A DNA stretch of 34,738 nt from Chitinophaga pinensis (GCA_945870105.1 CAMBRL010000020.1:1-34738); one strand, 5' to 3'. Shown: positions 17,109 to 24,417, counted from the stretch's first letter. Notes: generated by a model not told the origin, from the sequence alone. Translations and numbers: made by a program.

Positions 17109-18233
17109 ATGAATACAAAACAACTACTCCTTTCACTTGCCCTTATTATTTGTGCAGGTTCTGCATTTGCGCAATGGTCTAACAAAGGTTTTACTTTTCA
17201 GGGTAACGACCGTGAATACAGAATGTATGTTCCTCCTATGTATGATGCCTCAGCACCGGCTTCGCTGGTGCTTGCGTTGCACGGACTGGGTGATAACATG
17301 ACCAACTTCAGTGGTATTGGCATGAAGAATATAGCAGATACTGCCAACATTATTTTTGTTGTTCCGCAGGCGCTTTCAGATCCTTTTGCCGGCACAGCAT
17401 GGAATTCAGGAGCAGGTTTTCTGGGTTATTTTCCAAACAGTTCGGTGGATGATGTGGGGTTTATCAATGCCCTTATTGATACCATTTCGGCAAACTATGC
17501 CATCAATGCACAGAATGTTTTTTGCTGCGGTTTCTCAATGGGTGGTTTTATGACCGAGCGTCTGGCCTGTCAACTGAGCCACAAAATACGCTCGTTTGCC
17601 TCGGTAGCCGGAACGTTTGGAAGTGCTATCACCTGCAATCCGTGGAGGTCTGTTTGTGTTCTGCATTTTCATGGTACTGCTGATGCTACTGTGCCATTTG
17701 AAGGTGGCGATTATGGTGTCAGTGCCGATTCACTTGTTAACTTCTGGGTAGGGAATAATCAATGCACTACTGACCCACAGATTGACAGTTTGCCTAACAC
17801 CATGAATGACGGCTACACCGTTGAAAAATATACCTACGGCAATGGCAACGACAACACACGCGTTAACCTGTATAAGGTTGATGGTGCCGACCATACCTGG
17901 CTTACCAATGCCAACGATGTATCGTATTCGGTTGAGATATGGAAGTTTTTCAGCAGCTGCGGTGGCGTTATGACCGGTATTGAAAACACAACGGCTTCAA
18001 AGGAAATGGAAGTGTTTCCAAATCCTGCCGGTGATTTCCTGACCATTCGTTTTCCCGATTTTGTAAGTGGTAAAAAATACAGTGTTACATTAATTGATTT
18101 CACCGGAAAAGTTGTGTTGTCATCAACACTGAAAGACGAAAATACGCGCCTTGATTTAAAGGCAAACAACCTTGCAAAGGGTATATATTTTCTAAACGTT
18201 GCAGGACAGAGCAGGAAGGTGGTGGTGGAGTAG
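17109..18233 (+). CDS. Secreted alpha/beta-hydrolase esterase (PHB depolymerase/feruloyl-esterase-like) with T9SS type A tail
   Basis: 374 residues: signal peptide to about residue 21 (AFA, then QW), an esterase domain and a C-terminal sorting domain from VFPNPAGDF (about 302) to KVVVE. Catalytic residues can be assigned: Ser143 in GFSMGG, Asp192 in HGTADATVPF, His262 in GADHTW. The family (CE1/LpqC-like) includes poly-hydroxyalkanoate depolymerases and feruloyl or acetyl-xylan esterases; the substrate cannot be decided from sequence. The T9SS tail means it is placed on the surface or released. It begins 30 bases after cphA and may be read from the same message, though a functional link is not evident. 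Confidence 0.88.
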   Translation: MNTKQLLLSLALIICAGSAFAQWSNKGFTFQGNDREYRMYVPPMYDASAPASLVLALHGLGDNMTNFSGIGMKNIADTANIIFVVPQALSDPFAGTAWNSGAGFLGYFPNSSVDDVGFINALIDTISANYAINAQNVFCCGFSMGGFMTERLACQLSHKIRSFASVAGTFGSAITCNPWRSVCVLHFHGTADATVPFEGGDYGVSADSLVNFWVGNNQCTTDPQIDSLPNTMNDGYTVEKYTYGNGNDNTRVNLYKVDGADHTWLTNANDVSYSVEIWKFFSSCGGVMTGIENTTASKEMEVFPNPAGDFLTIRFPDFVSGKKYSVTLIDFTGKVVLSSTLKDENTRLDLKANNLAKGIYFLNVAGQSRKVVVE

Positions 18234-18247
18234 CATTCTCAGTTTTT

Positions 18248-18338
18248 CGTCATTGCGAGGGAGGAACGACCGAAGCAATCTTTTAATTGAATTACTGAAT
18301 ATAATTAAGTGATTGCTTCGCTATCGCTCGCAATGACG
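18248..18338. repeat. REP-like palindromic element with 47-bp repeat copy 2
   Basis: Outer arms CGTCATTGCGAG (18248-18259) and CTCGCAATGACG (18327-18338) are exact complements. Inner arms GAAGCAATC (18272-18280) and GATTGCTTC (18311-18319) are also exact. The inner 47 bases (18272-18318) are the second copy of the repeat at 8896-8942. It sits between a + strand and a - strand stop, so it probably serves as a bidirectional terminator. The GTCATTGCGAG core is a common REP-type sequence in several phyla. Confidence 0.88.
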
Positions 18339-18341
18339 TTC

Positions 18342-19019
18342 CTACACCGCCATTTTACTCGCCACCAAACTCCACGGACCTATTTTACCACCTGTGCCAA
18401 GGGCAAGGCAGCGTGAGTAATAGGTAGTGCCGGGGGTAAGACCTTTGATAGTAAATTTAGTAGATGACGATACACCTGCCAGCCACCAGTCCTGACCCGG
18501 TGTTGGGCCGGGTGTAGGCCCCGATGCCATAATTGTGCTTACAGCCATTTCAGGCGGCACAGCCGTTATACCCACCATTACTACATACAACAAAGCACCT
18601 TTTACAACATTGTGGCGGTTTACCAGTTCGCCCGAATTGTTGGTGTACCCCAGGCGGTTGTTTCCGGGGGCTGTTAAATCGCCTGCAGGCACCCGCGGAC
18701 GCTTGTAGTCAAAGCCGCTGGTGAGGTAAATAGCCAGGTCGCCTGAGCTGCGCGAGGCTACATCCCAGGCAAGGTCGGTAACTATAATGTGCAGCTCACC
18801 GCGCTTCTGCTTGCGAAACTGGCGTTGCTGTTTGTTTCCGTTGGTAGCATCAACTACCGCATCATGATACTCACCTGACTTGGTTTGCACCATAGCCAGC
18901 GGTGGCTCAGTAATAGGAAAGTTTACATTACCTGTGAGCATGGTAATGATGGTTGCCACAAACTCATCAAATGCGGCAAACGTTTTTTTGTTTAATAATA
19001 AACGAGGTATGATTTTCAT
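18342..19019 (-). CDS. Fibronectin type III domain protein, 225 aa
   Basis: The last 75-90 residues have the look of an Fn3 domain: a strand, PGPTPG linker-like loop, then FTIKGLTPGTTYYSRCLALGT and WSLVAS. The N-terminal part is mixed (LNKKTFAAFDEFVATIITML, then a basic KQQRQFRKQKRGELH). No signal peptide is evident. I do not recognise the full-length family. The gene lies at the edge of the accessory island; its promoter overlaps a GTATAC palindrome, and the 42-bp repeat array begins 145 bases upstream of its start. Confidence 0.7.
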   Translation of the reverse strand: MKIIPRLLLNKKTFAAFDEFVATIITMLTGNVNFPITEPPLAMVQTKSGEYHDAVVDATNGNKQQRQFRKQKRGELHIIVTDLAWDVASRSSGDLAIYLTSGFDYKRPRVPAGDLTAPGNNRLGYTNNSGELVNRHNVVKGALLYVVMVGITAVPPEMAVSTIMASGPTPGPTPGQDWWLAGVSSSTKFTIKGLTPGTTYYSRCLALGTGGKIGPWSLVASKMAV

Positions 19020-19065
19020 TGTTTTTTGTTTTAATTAATAAATAGTTTGATTGAGATCTCGGGGA

Positions 19066-19073
19066 CAAAACTA
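19066..19073 (-). promoter_or_regulatory. Promoter -7 box for the Fn3 gene
   Basis: TAGTTTTG on the - strand, a full match to TAnnTTTG, about 47 bases from the ATG. The -33 position is occupied by a 12-bp palindrome instead of TTG, which suggests that a bound factor recruits or blocks polymerase. Confidence 0.55.
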
Positions 19074-19092
19074 CGCCCATCAGAAAGGGGGT

Positions 19093-19150
19093 ATGGTATA
19101 CCATTGGTATACTATTTTACACTTATTTATATAAAATAAGGGTATACCCT
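19093..19150. promoter_or_regulatory. Cluster of GTATAC palindromes (operator candidates)
   Basis: ATGGTATACCAT (19093-19104) and AGGGTATACCCT (19139-19150) are perfect 12-bp palindromes with the common core GGTATACC, 46 bp apart. A third GGTATAC (19106-19112) follows the first directly. They lie between the Fn3 promoter and the 42-bp repeat array. A dimeric regulator is the natural reading; which one is unknown. Confidence 0.6.
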
Positions 19151-19163
19151 GCTAAAATATCCC

Positions 19164-19499
19164 TTAAACCAAACCAATTTAACAGTAAACTGAAATGACT
19201 AACCCTTAAATCAAATCAACTTAACAGTAAACTGAAATGACTAAGCCTTAAACCAAATCAACTTAACAGTAAACTGAAATGAATAAGCCTTAAACCAAAT
19301 CAACTTAACAGTAAACTGAAATGACTTACCTTTAAATCAAATCAACTCAACAGTAAACTGAAATGACTTACCCTTAAACCAAATCAATTTAACAGTAAAC
19401 TGAAATGACTTACCCTTAAATCAAACCAACTTAACAGTAAAGTGAAATGACTAAGCATTGAATTAAAGTAGTCTTACACTTGATTAAAATGAATAAGGG
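19164..19499. repeat. 42-bp tandem repeat array, 7 copies plus 1 decayed
   Basis: Copies start at 19164, 19206, 19248, 19290, 19332, 19374 and 19416, with a decayed one at 19458. The period is exactly 42 bp throughout with no insertions. Every copy keeps TTAAAYCAAAYCAA, an AACAGTAAACTGAAATGA block (one base differs in copy 7) and a variable end CTWASCC. CAGTAAACTG is a small dyad in each copy. All six frames contain stops, so it is not coding. The first six copies differ from each other by a few C/T changes. 42 bp equals four turns of B-DNA. Confidence 0.95.
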
Positions 19500-19516
19500 A
19501 ATAAAAATTTCAACTA

Positions 19517-19565
19517 TTGGCTTTTTAATATTAAATAAATTTATATTTGGGTTTCAAATAAACCC
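19517..19565 (+). promoter_or_regulatory. Promoter and start-codon dyad of the type IIG R-M gene
   Basis: A TATATTTG -7 box (19542-19549) fits TAnnTTTG fully; a TTG at 19517-19519 is 22 bases upstream, slightly more than the usual 19-21. It predicts transcription from about 19556, ten bases before the ATG at 19566. A perfect inverted repeat, GGGTTT-caaat-AAACCC (19549-19565), spans the start site and touches the ATG. It could be an operator, for example for autoregulation of the R-M gene, or an RNA hairpin at the ribosome site. Confidence 0.6.
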
Positions 19566-22550
19566 ATGGCCTTTTTCCAGAATGCAGTTTTAAATAAATA
19601 CCTGAAGGCACAAGATGCTTTGGCTGTTAAAGCAGCTTATGAAAAATTTAAGACGCATTTTCATCATCCTGCAATTCAGGAAAACATACGCAACAGTAAA
19701 GAAGAACAATATCAGGGCGAGTTTCTGATTGACCTTTTTGTAAATGTATTGGGATATACTAAAAATCCCCAGCCCGATTTTAATTTAACTACCGAATACA
19801 AGAATGTAAAAGACAGTAAGAAAGCAGATGGCGCTATAATTATTAATGAAAAGGTACTTTCTGTTATTGAATTGAAAGGCACCGACACCACCGACCTTGG
19901 CAAAATTGAAACACAGGCTTTTGGTTATAAAAACAATCAGCCGCAATGCGTATATGTTGTTACTTCCAATTTTGAGAAGCTGCGCTTTTATATTGACAAT
20001 GCCATTGAGCATATTGAGTTCAATCTTTTTACGCTTACCGAAAATGATTTTCAATTGCTCTGGCTTTGCCTTGCTTACAGCAATATTGAAAAGGGAATAC
20101 CCAAAAAAATAAAAGACGAAAGTCTGGGGCAGGAAGATATTATTACAAAAAAATTGTATCACGATTACTCGCTGTTTAAACGCGAACTGCATCAGAATTT
20201 GGTAGCACTTAATCCGCAACACAACCCCTTAGAACTTTTTAATAAATCACAAAAACTGTTAGACCGTTTTCTGTTTCTCTTTTTTGCCGAAGACAGGCAA
20301 TTGCTGCCTCCCAATGCGGTGCGCAATGTAATGAGTGAGTGGAAACAACTGAAAGAACTGGACGAATACAAACCCCTGTATGAGCAGTTTAAAAAGCATT
20401 TCAATTACCTGAACACCGGTTTTAAAAACAACCGGTATGAGATATATGCCTATGGTGGTGGCCTTTTTCAAGCCGATGAATTATTAGACAGTGTAAAAAT
20501 TGATGATGACCTGTTGTATAAGCATACCCATAAACTGAGCGAATACGATTTTGCGAGTGAGGTGGATGTAAACATACTCGGCCATATTTTTGAAAACTCG
20601 CTGAACGAACTGGATGAAATAAAAGCACAGCTTGCCGGTGAAGTAATTGACAAAAGCAAAACCAAGCGCAAAAAAGACGGGGTTTTTTATACACCTAAAT
20701 ATATTACCAAATACATTGTTGAAAATACGGTAGGCAAACTCTGCATGGAGAAAAAAGCCGAACTGCAACTGAACGAAGAAGAATATACCACCGATAAAAA
20801 GCGGCAGCAGAAAACAAGGCAGGCATTGTTAGATAAATTATCTGCCTACCGCAACTGGCTTTTGCAGCTTACTATTTGCGACCCTGCCTGCGGCAGCGGT
20901 GCTTTTTTAAATCAGGCGCTTGATTTTCTTATTAACGAACACCGCTATGTTGACGAGTTGCAGGCAAAGTTGTTTGGTGATGCGCTGGTGCTGAGTGATA
21001 TGGAGAACAGCATTTTAGAAAACAACCTGTTTGGTGTTGATTTGAATGAAGAAAGTGTAGAGATTGCCAAACTGTCATTATGGCTGCGCACCGCACAACC
21101 CAACCGCAAACTGAATGATTTAAACAACAACATTAAATGCGGAAACTCATTGATTGATGACCCTGCTATAGCGGGAGATAAAGCATTTAACTGGGAAAAA
21201 GAATTTCCGCAGGTGTTTGCAAAAGGAGGCTTTGATGTAGTGATTGGGAATCCGCCTTATGTTTTCGGAGGAAATGAAGGAATATCAGAAGCAGAAAAAG
21301 TTTTTTTTAAAAAGGATTATGAAACAGGTAATGGTAAAGTTAACTTATTCACTTTATTTATTGAAAAAGCATATTTAATATTAAAGGCAAGCGGAGAGTT
21401 TTCTTTTATTATTCCAAATACCTTTTTAAGAGTTACTACTTATCATGAATCAAGAAAATATTTTATTGATAAATTTACTTTTAGGGAATTAGCTGATTTA
21501 GGTGTTGATGTTTTTGAAAATGCTGTAACAACTGCGATGATTTTAGTCGCAACAAAAAAAAGACCTCAAAAGAATTCTGTTATTAAAATCATTAAAGATT
21601 TTAGCGGAAAATATTCGGAATTGAAATTAGAAGAAATTTTATCTAACGATTACATCATTACTACAAATGTTTCTATTGAAAAAGGAGAAATACTAAAAAA
21701 AATGATTTCAAATTCAATATCATTAGGTAACGAATGTGCCGAAATGATCTTTGGGGTTGTAATCACTAAAAACAAAGATGAAGTTGTATTTAGTTTTCAA
21801 AAAGACGGGTATAAACCTTTTTTAGAAGGGAAGGATATTACTTCTTACTTAATAAGACCAATCTATCAATATCTAAATTATCAACCCGAATTATTACATA
21901 GAGCAAGAACAAAGAAAATATTTGAAGTGCCTGAAAAACTATTAGTTCAAAGAATAACAGGTGGCAAAAAACCATTGAAAGTTGCTTACGATAACTCTGG
22001 ATATTACAATAAAGAATCAATAAACAATATCATTTTAAAATCCGATTCTATTTTTCAAACTAAATTCATTCTGACATTACTTAATTCTTCTCTAATTAAT
22101 TGGTATTACAATAACCAATTTACTAATGAATCTATTTTAACTGTTAATATTTCTAAAGAATATCTATCACGTATTCCAATTAAATTTTCAGAACAACAAC
22201 CCTTTATAGCAAAAGCAGACCAAATGCTTTTCTTAAATAAAGAACTGCAACAAATAACAAGCAGTTTTTTAAATCTTTTGCAAAGCAAATACAGCATAGA
22301 AAAACCCACTACCAAACTACAAAACTGGTATGAGTTAGAGTTTGGAGAATTTTTAAAAGAACTTAAAAAAGCCAAGATGCAATTGAGTTTAGCAGAAGAA
22401 GCAGAATGGATGAGCTACTTTAATACAGAAAAACAAAAAGCACAGGCACTAAAAACACAAATAGCCCAAACAGATAAAGAAATAGACAGGATGGTTTATG
22501 AGTTGTATGGGTTAACGGAGGAGGAGATAAAGATTGTGGAGAATAATTAA
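19566..22550 (+). CDS. Type IIG restriction-modification enzyme (endonuclease and N6-adenine methyltransferase in one chain)
   Basis: 994 residues. The N-terminal nuclease part has a PD-(D/E)XK-like core: D88 in KKADGAIII and E102-L-K104 in VIELKG. A helical connector follows, then the methyltransferase: GVFYTPKYITKYIV (motif X region), DPACGSGAF (motif I, from residue 439) and IGNPPYVFGG (motif IV, N562-PPY) that define an N6-adenine enzyme. Residues about 575-900 are the target-recognition region, ending in a coiled-coil tail with YGLTEEEIKIV typical of this class. It should methylate and cut asymmetric sites using SAM. The recognition region is much more AT-rich than the rest, a sign of exchange. 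It leads a three- or four-gene run. Confidence 0.93.
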   Translation: MAFFQNAVLNKYLKAQDALAVKAAYEKFKTHFHHPAIQENIRNSKEEQYQGEFLIDLFVNVLGYTKNPQPDFNLTTEYKNVKDSKKADGAIIINEKVLSVIELKGTDTTDLGKIETQAFGYKNNQPQCVYVVTSNFEKLRFYIDNAIEHIEFNLFTLTENDFQLLWLCLAYSNIEKGIPKKIKDESLGQEDIITKKLYHDYSLFKRELHQNLVALNPQHNPLELFNKSQKLLDRFLFLFFAEDRQLLPPNAVRNVMSEWKQLKELDEYKPLYEQFKKHFNYLNTGFKNNRYEIYAYGGGLFQADELLDSVKIDDDLLYKHTHKLSEYDFASEVDVNILGHIFENSLNELDEIKAQLAGEVIDKSKTKRKKDGVFYTPKYITKYIVENTVGKLCMEKKAELQLNEEEYTTDKKRQQKTRQALLDKLSAYRNWLLQLTICDPACGSGAFLNQALDFLINEHRYVDELQAKLFGDALVLSDMENSILENNLFGVDLNEESVEIAKLSLWLRTAQPNRKLNDLNNNIKCGNSLIDDPAIAGDKAFNWEKEFPQVFAKGGFDVVIGNPPYVFGGNEGISEAEKVFFKKDYETGNGKVNLFTLFIEKAYLILKASGEFSFIIPNTFLRVTTYHESRKYFIDKFTFRELADLGVDVFENAVTTAMILVATKKRPQKNSVIKIIKDFSGKYSELKLEEILSNDYIITTNVSIEKGEILKKMISNSISLGNECAEMIFGVVITKNKDEVVFSFQKDGYKPFLEGKDITSYLIRPIYQYLNYQPELLHRARTKKIFEVPEKLLVQRITGGKKPLKVAYDNSGYYNKESINNIILKSDSIFQTKFILTLLNSSLINWYYNNQFTNESILTVNISKEYLSRIPIKFSEQQPFIAKADQMLFLNKELQQITSSFLNLLQSKYSIEKPTTKLQNWYELEFGEFLKELKKAKMQLSLAEEAEWMSYFNTEKQKAQALKTQIAQTDKEIDRMVYELYGLTEEEIKIVENN

Positions 22551-22564
22551 ATAAGAGATAATAT

Positions 22565-23005
22565 ATGGAAAAGAACCAACGAATAATCGAGTTTACGAAG
22601 TGTATCAATAGAAGGTTAAACATCTTCAAAGGCTTCATACTTACTGGTGTCAGTGAGGATGATAAAGTGCAAATTGTATCCGAGTTGATGACACAAAACT
22701 CTGAGATGGTCGTGATTAAAGACATGGAATCTCCGAAAGGGCTTTTCCATTCGCTCAAAGAACTAAATGGAACGCAGGTCCTTATTGCAGAAGAAGTCCT
22801 TCACAAACGCAAAGAATGGGTGGATCTAATTGAACAAGCGGTATGCTCAAGTACAGACAGCGGTGATAGTTGGGAAGTTGATTATCTGAATGAAGGGTCA
22901 TTTAAATTCACAGGAGAACTCATCATTCTGACTGAGACTCCTACCGACAAATTTTTCAAGAGTGAAAAGAATAAGTACTTAATCAGACATTGCTTTGTTC
23001 TATAA
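22565..23005 (+). CDS. AAA+-like protein lacking Walker A residues, 146 aa
   Basis: The order of elements is that of an AAA+/P-loop fold, but degenerate: a strand-loop at FILTGVSEDDKVQIV (24-38) stands where GxxxxGK[ST] should be and has DK-V in place of GK-[ST]; QVLIAEE (71-77) replaces hhhhDE (Walker B); GELIILTET (117-125) matches a sensor-1 strand; KNKYLIRHCFVL at the end matches an arginine-finger helix and last strand. ATP binding is therefore unlikely as in a normal AAA+. It starts 14 bases after the R-M gene on the same strand. I do not recognise a named family; the fold assignment is inference from this pattern. Confidence 0.65.
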   Translation: MEKNQRIIEFTKCINRRLNIFKGFILTGVSEDDKVQIVSELMTQNSEMVVIKDMESPKGLFHSLKELNGTQVLIAEEVLHKRKEWVDLIEQAVCSSTDSGDSWEVDYLNEGSFKFTGELIILTETPTDKFFKSEKNKYLIRHCFVL

Positions 23006-23029
23006 CACCTTAAAAAGATAAACATAAAA

Positions 23030-23389
23030 ATGGCATTAACCCCAAAAGAACAAAATTTTCGATACAACATGATCAAGGGTCGTGTTGCAGAAACCCTTAT
23101 TCAAGAACTGTTTCTGAGTTTAGGTTTTAATGTATTTCATTATGGTATGGAACGCAGCGTACCAGGTATTACAAATTTATTGAAAGGCATTAAAAGTCCA
23201 GTTGCAAGGGAAATTAGGTCAATGCCTGATTTTATTATTCAAGATACGCACAATGAAGTCTATTTTGTTGAGGTAAAATATAGAGCAAAAGAAAACTTTA
23301 GTTTTGAAGATTTGCCCCTGCTGAGCGGAATATGTTATTCCGCTCAACTAAGTGAAAATAAAAATTATAAAAATGGCATCAACTATTGA
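23030..23389 (+). CDS. Small PD-(D/E)XK nuclease-like protein, probably with altered C-terminus
   Basis: 119 residues. The first 85 contain all core residues of a Holliday-resolvase/VRR-like PD-(D/E)XK fold: GRVAETLIQELF (E21), SMPDFII (P66-D67) and FVEVKYR (E81-x-K83). Such proteins normally continue for another strand and helix, but here residues 95-119 (LLSGICYSAQLSENK) are translated through a perfect hairpin (23322-23346), and the reading frame overlaps the start of the next gene. The C-terminus thus looks replaced or truncated. It begins 24 bases after the AAA+-like gene, in the same direction. Confidence 0.7.
   Translation: MALTPKEQNFRYNMIKGRVAETLIQELFLSLGFNVFHYGMERSVPGITNLLKGIKSPVAREIRSMPDFIIQDTHNEVYFVEVKYRAKENFSFEDLPLLSGICYSAQLSENKNYKNGINY
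23322..23346. repeat. Perfect 11-bp-stem hairpin inside the nuclease gene
   Basis: TGAGCGGAATA (23322-23332), a TGT loop and TATTCCGCTCA (23336-23346). It lies within the last third of the PD-(D/E)XK reading frame and 27 bases before the ATG of the 95-aa gene. It looks like a REP-type or terminator hairpin joined to a truncated gene end. No T-run follows. Confidence 0.85.
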
Positions 23390-23660
23390 TTTAACAGTAA
23401 CCCATCGCAGGGGTGGCATGCTCCTTTTTATGAAGAAAGGTATTTATCAAAATGTGCTGTGGTTTCATTCACCATCGCTTAAGCGCGCCTGGAGTGTAAA
23501 GAGGGATAATAAAAAAGAAAAGGGCAGTCTTAAACTAAAAGGCAAAGTGGTTTTTAATTATGTTTTTGATGATAAGGGCATCAGAGCGCGGTCGGTTAAG
23601 GATGGCAAACCAAACTCAGATTGGCAATACTTAGAAATGGAAATGCAGTTGTGTGATTAA
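23373..23660 (+). CDS. Hypothetical basic protein, 95 aa
   Basis: Begins at ATG 23373 (MASTIDLTVTHRRGG), overlapping the end of the preceding frame by 17 bases. Rich in Lys/Arg and aromatic residues (LKRAWSVKRDNKKEKGSLKLKG), no signal peptide, no Cys near the core. Not recognised. It is convergent with the LuxR-type gene, with a 10-base gap between the two stops. It may belong with the Fn3 and LuxR-type genes and not with the R-M unit. Confidence 0.6.
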   Translation: MASTIDLTVTHRRGGMLLFMKKGIYQNVLWFHSPSLKRAWSVKRDNKKEKGSLKLKGKVVFNYVFDDKGIRARSVKDGKPNSDWQYLEMEMQLCD

Positions 23661-23670
23661 AACATACTCC

Positions 23671-24129
23671 TCACTCAATCCCCGCCATTTTAGCATACCA
23701 AACAATGGTGCTGGTATCGTGCGGCTTGTTATAGCGTTTACATAGTTTTTCATAAATCTGTTGGCGGTATTTTTTTACGGTAGGTGTTTTTATATGCAGG
23801 TATTCCTCCAGGCGCTCACCCTTTAAGCCCTGCCGGGTGGCACGTATCATGCGCAGCTCGCCATCAGTAAAATAAACAGGTTCAGTCCGGTTGGCTATTG
23901 TCTTTTCCAGTTCAGTATAAATCAGTTCAATTGCTTTATCTGAACCCCCAACCTGCATGTTAAACCAGAACTCCTGCGGATGCATAAGAATATAGGTAAT
24001 CACACGAATGATAATGGGCAGCAACTCCTGAGGCTGCAAACCTTTTACTACTCTGGCAGGATTAACAGGCAATCGTTTTTTGCCTTGTTGGTGTGAGCCC
24101 TCAAACTCAAGGTTGGCGGATGGCAGCAT
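23671..24129 (-). CDS. LuxR-type HTH regulator, 152 aa
   Basis: The last 65 residues form a GerE/LuxR-like helix-turn-helix (DGELRMIRATRQGLKGERLE, then LHIKTPTVKKYRQQIYEKL), with the typical spacing between the scaffold helix and the recognition helix. The N-terminal half (LQPQELLPIIIRVITYILMH) is short and helical and is not a receiver domain. The start is set at ATG 24129 (MLPSANLEF); the frame is open to a GTG-ATG at 24195 (24192), very near the predicted transcription start. A DNA-binding regulator; the GTATAC palindromes near 19100 and its own promoter dyad are possible sites, unproven. Confidence 0.75.
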   Translation of the reverse strand: MLPSANLEFEGSHQQGKKRLPVNPARVVKGLQPQELLPIIIRVITYILMHPQEFWFNMQVGGSDKAIELIYTELEKTIANRTEPVYFTDGELRMIRATRQGLKGERLEEYLHIKTPTVKKYRQQIYEKLCKRYNKPHDTSTIVWYAKMAGIE

Positions 24130-24180
24130 GGCGGTTCTATTTAGGGTTAGTAAATAAAAAAAAACACAGTACACAACGTG

Positions 24181-24243
24181 CCGGTGGGGCATCACCGGAA
24201 TACAAAGATATAAAAATGTCTATGTAACTAACAAAATGTTAGT
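24181..24243 (-). promoter_or_regulatory. Promoter region of the LuxR-type gene
   Basis: On the - strand: TTG (fwd 24232-24234), a 21-base spacer, then TATCTTTG (fwd 24203-24210), a full match to the Bacteroidota promoter. A perfect 7-bp dyad ACTAACA-aaa-TGTTAGT (24227-24243) covers the -33 element, suited to autoregulation. A hairpin CCGGTG/CACCGG (24181-24198) sits at the predicted 5' end of the RNA. Confidence 0.65.
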
Positions 24244-24417
24244 GGAGGTTATTAACAGTACATTTAGGATGAAGAGGTCAGGCTCGCTGCCACGCACCTT
24301 GCTGTAAACAATGGGCTCTTCACTTAAAAGGCACTAAATCTGTTAAGCACAACTTTACCCTTGCAGTAACTAATCTTTAGTAAAAGCGTAATTACCGAAA
24401 AACGGATAAAATAAGCT

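Noticed and set aside
19164-19499. CRISPR array
   Set aside because: Copies follow each other without spacers, and no cas genes are present; this is a tandem repeat.
19164-19499. Repeat protein of 14-residue units (42 = 3 x 14)
   Set aside because: Each copy carries stops in the three forward frames; the one reverse frame that is open in copy 1 is closed by TGA in copy 2.
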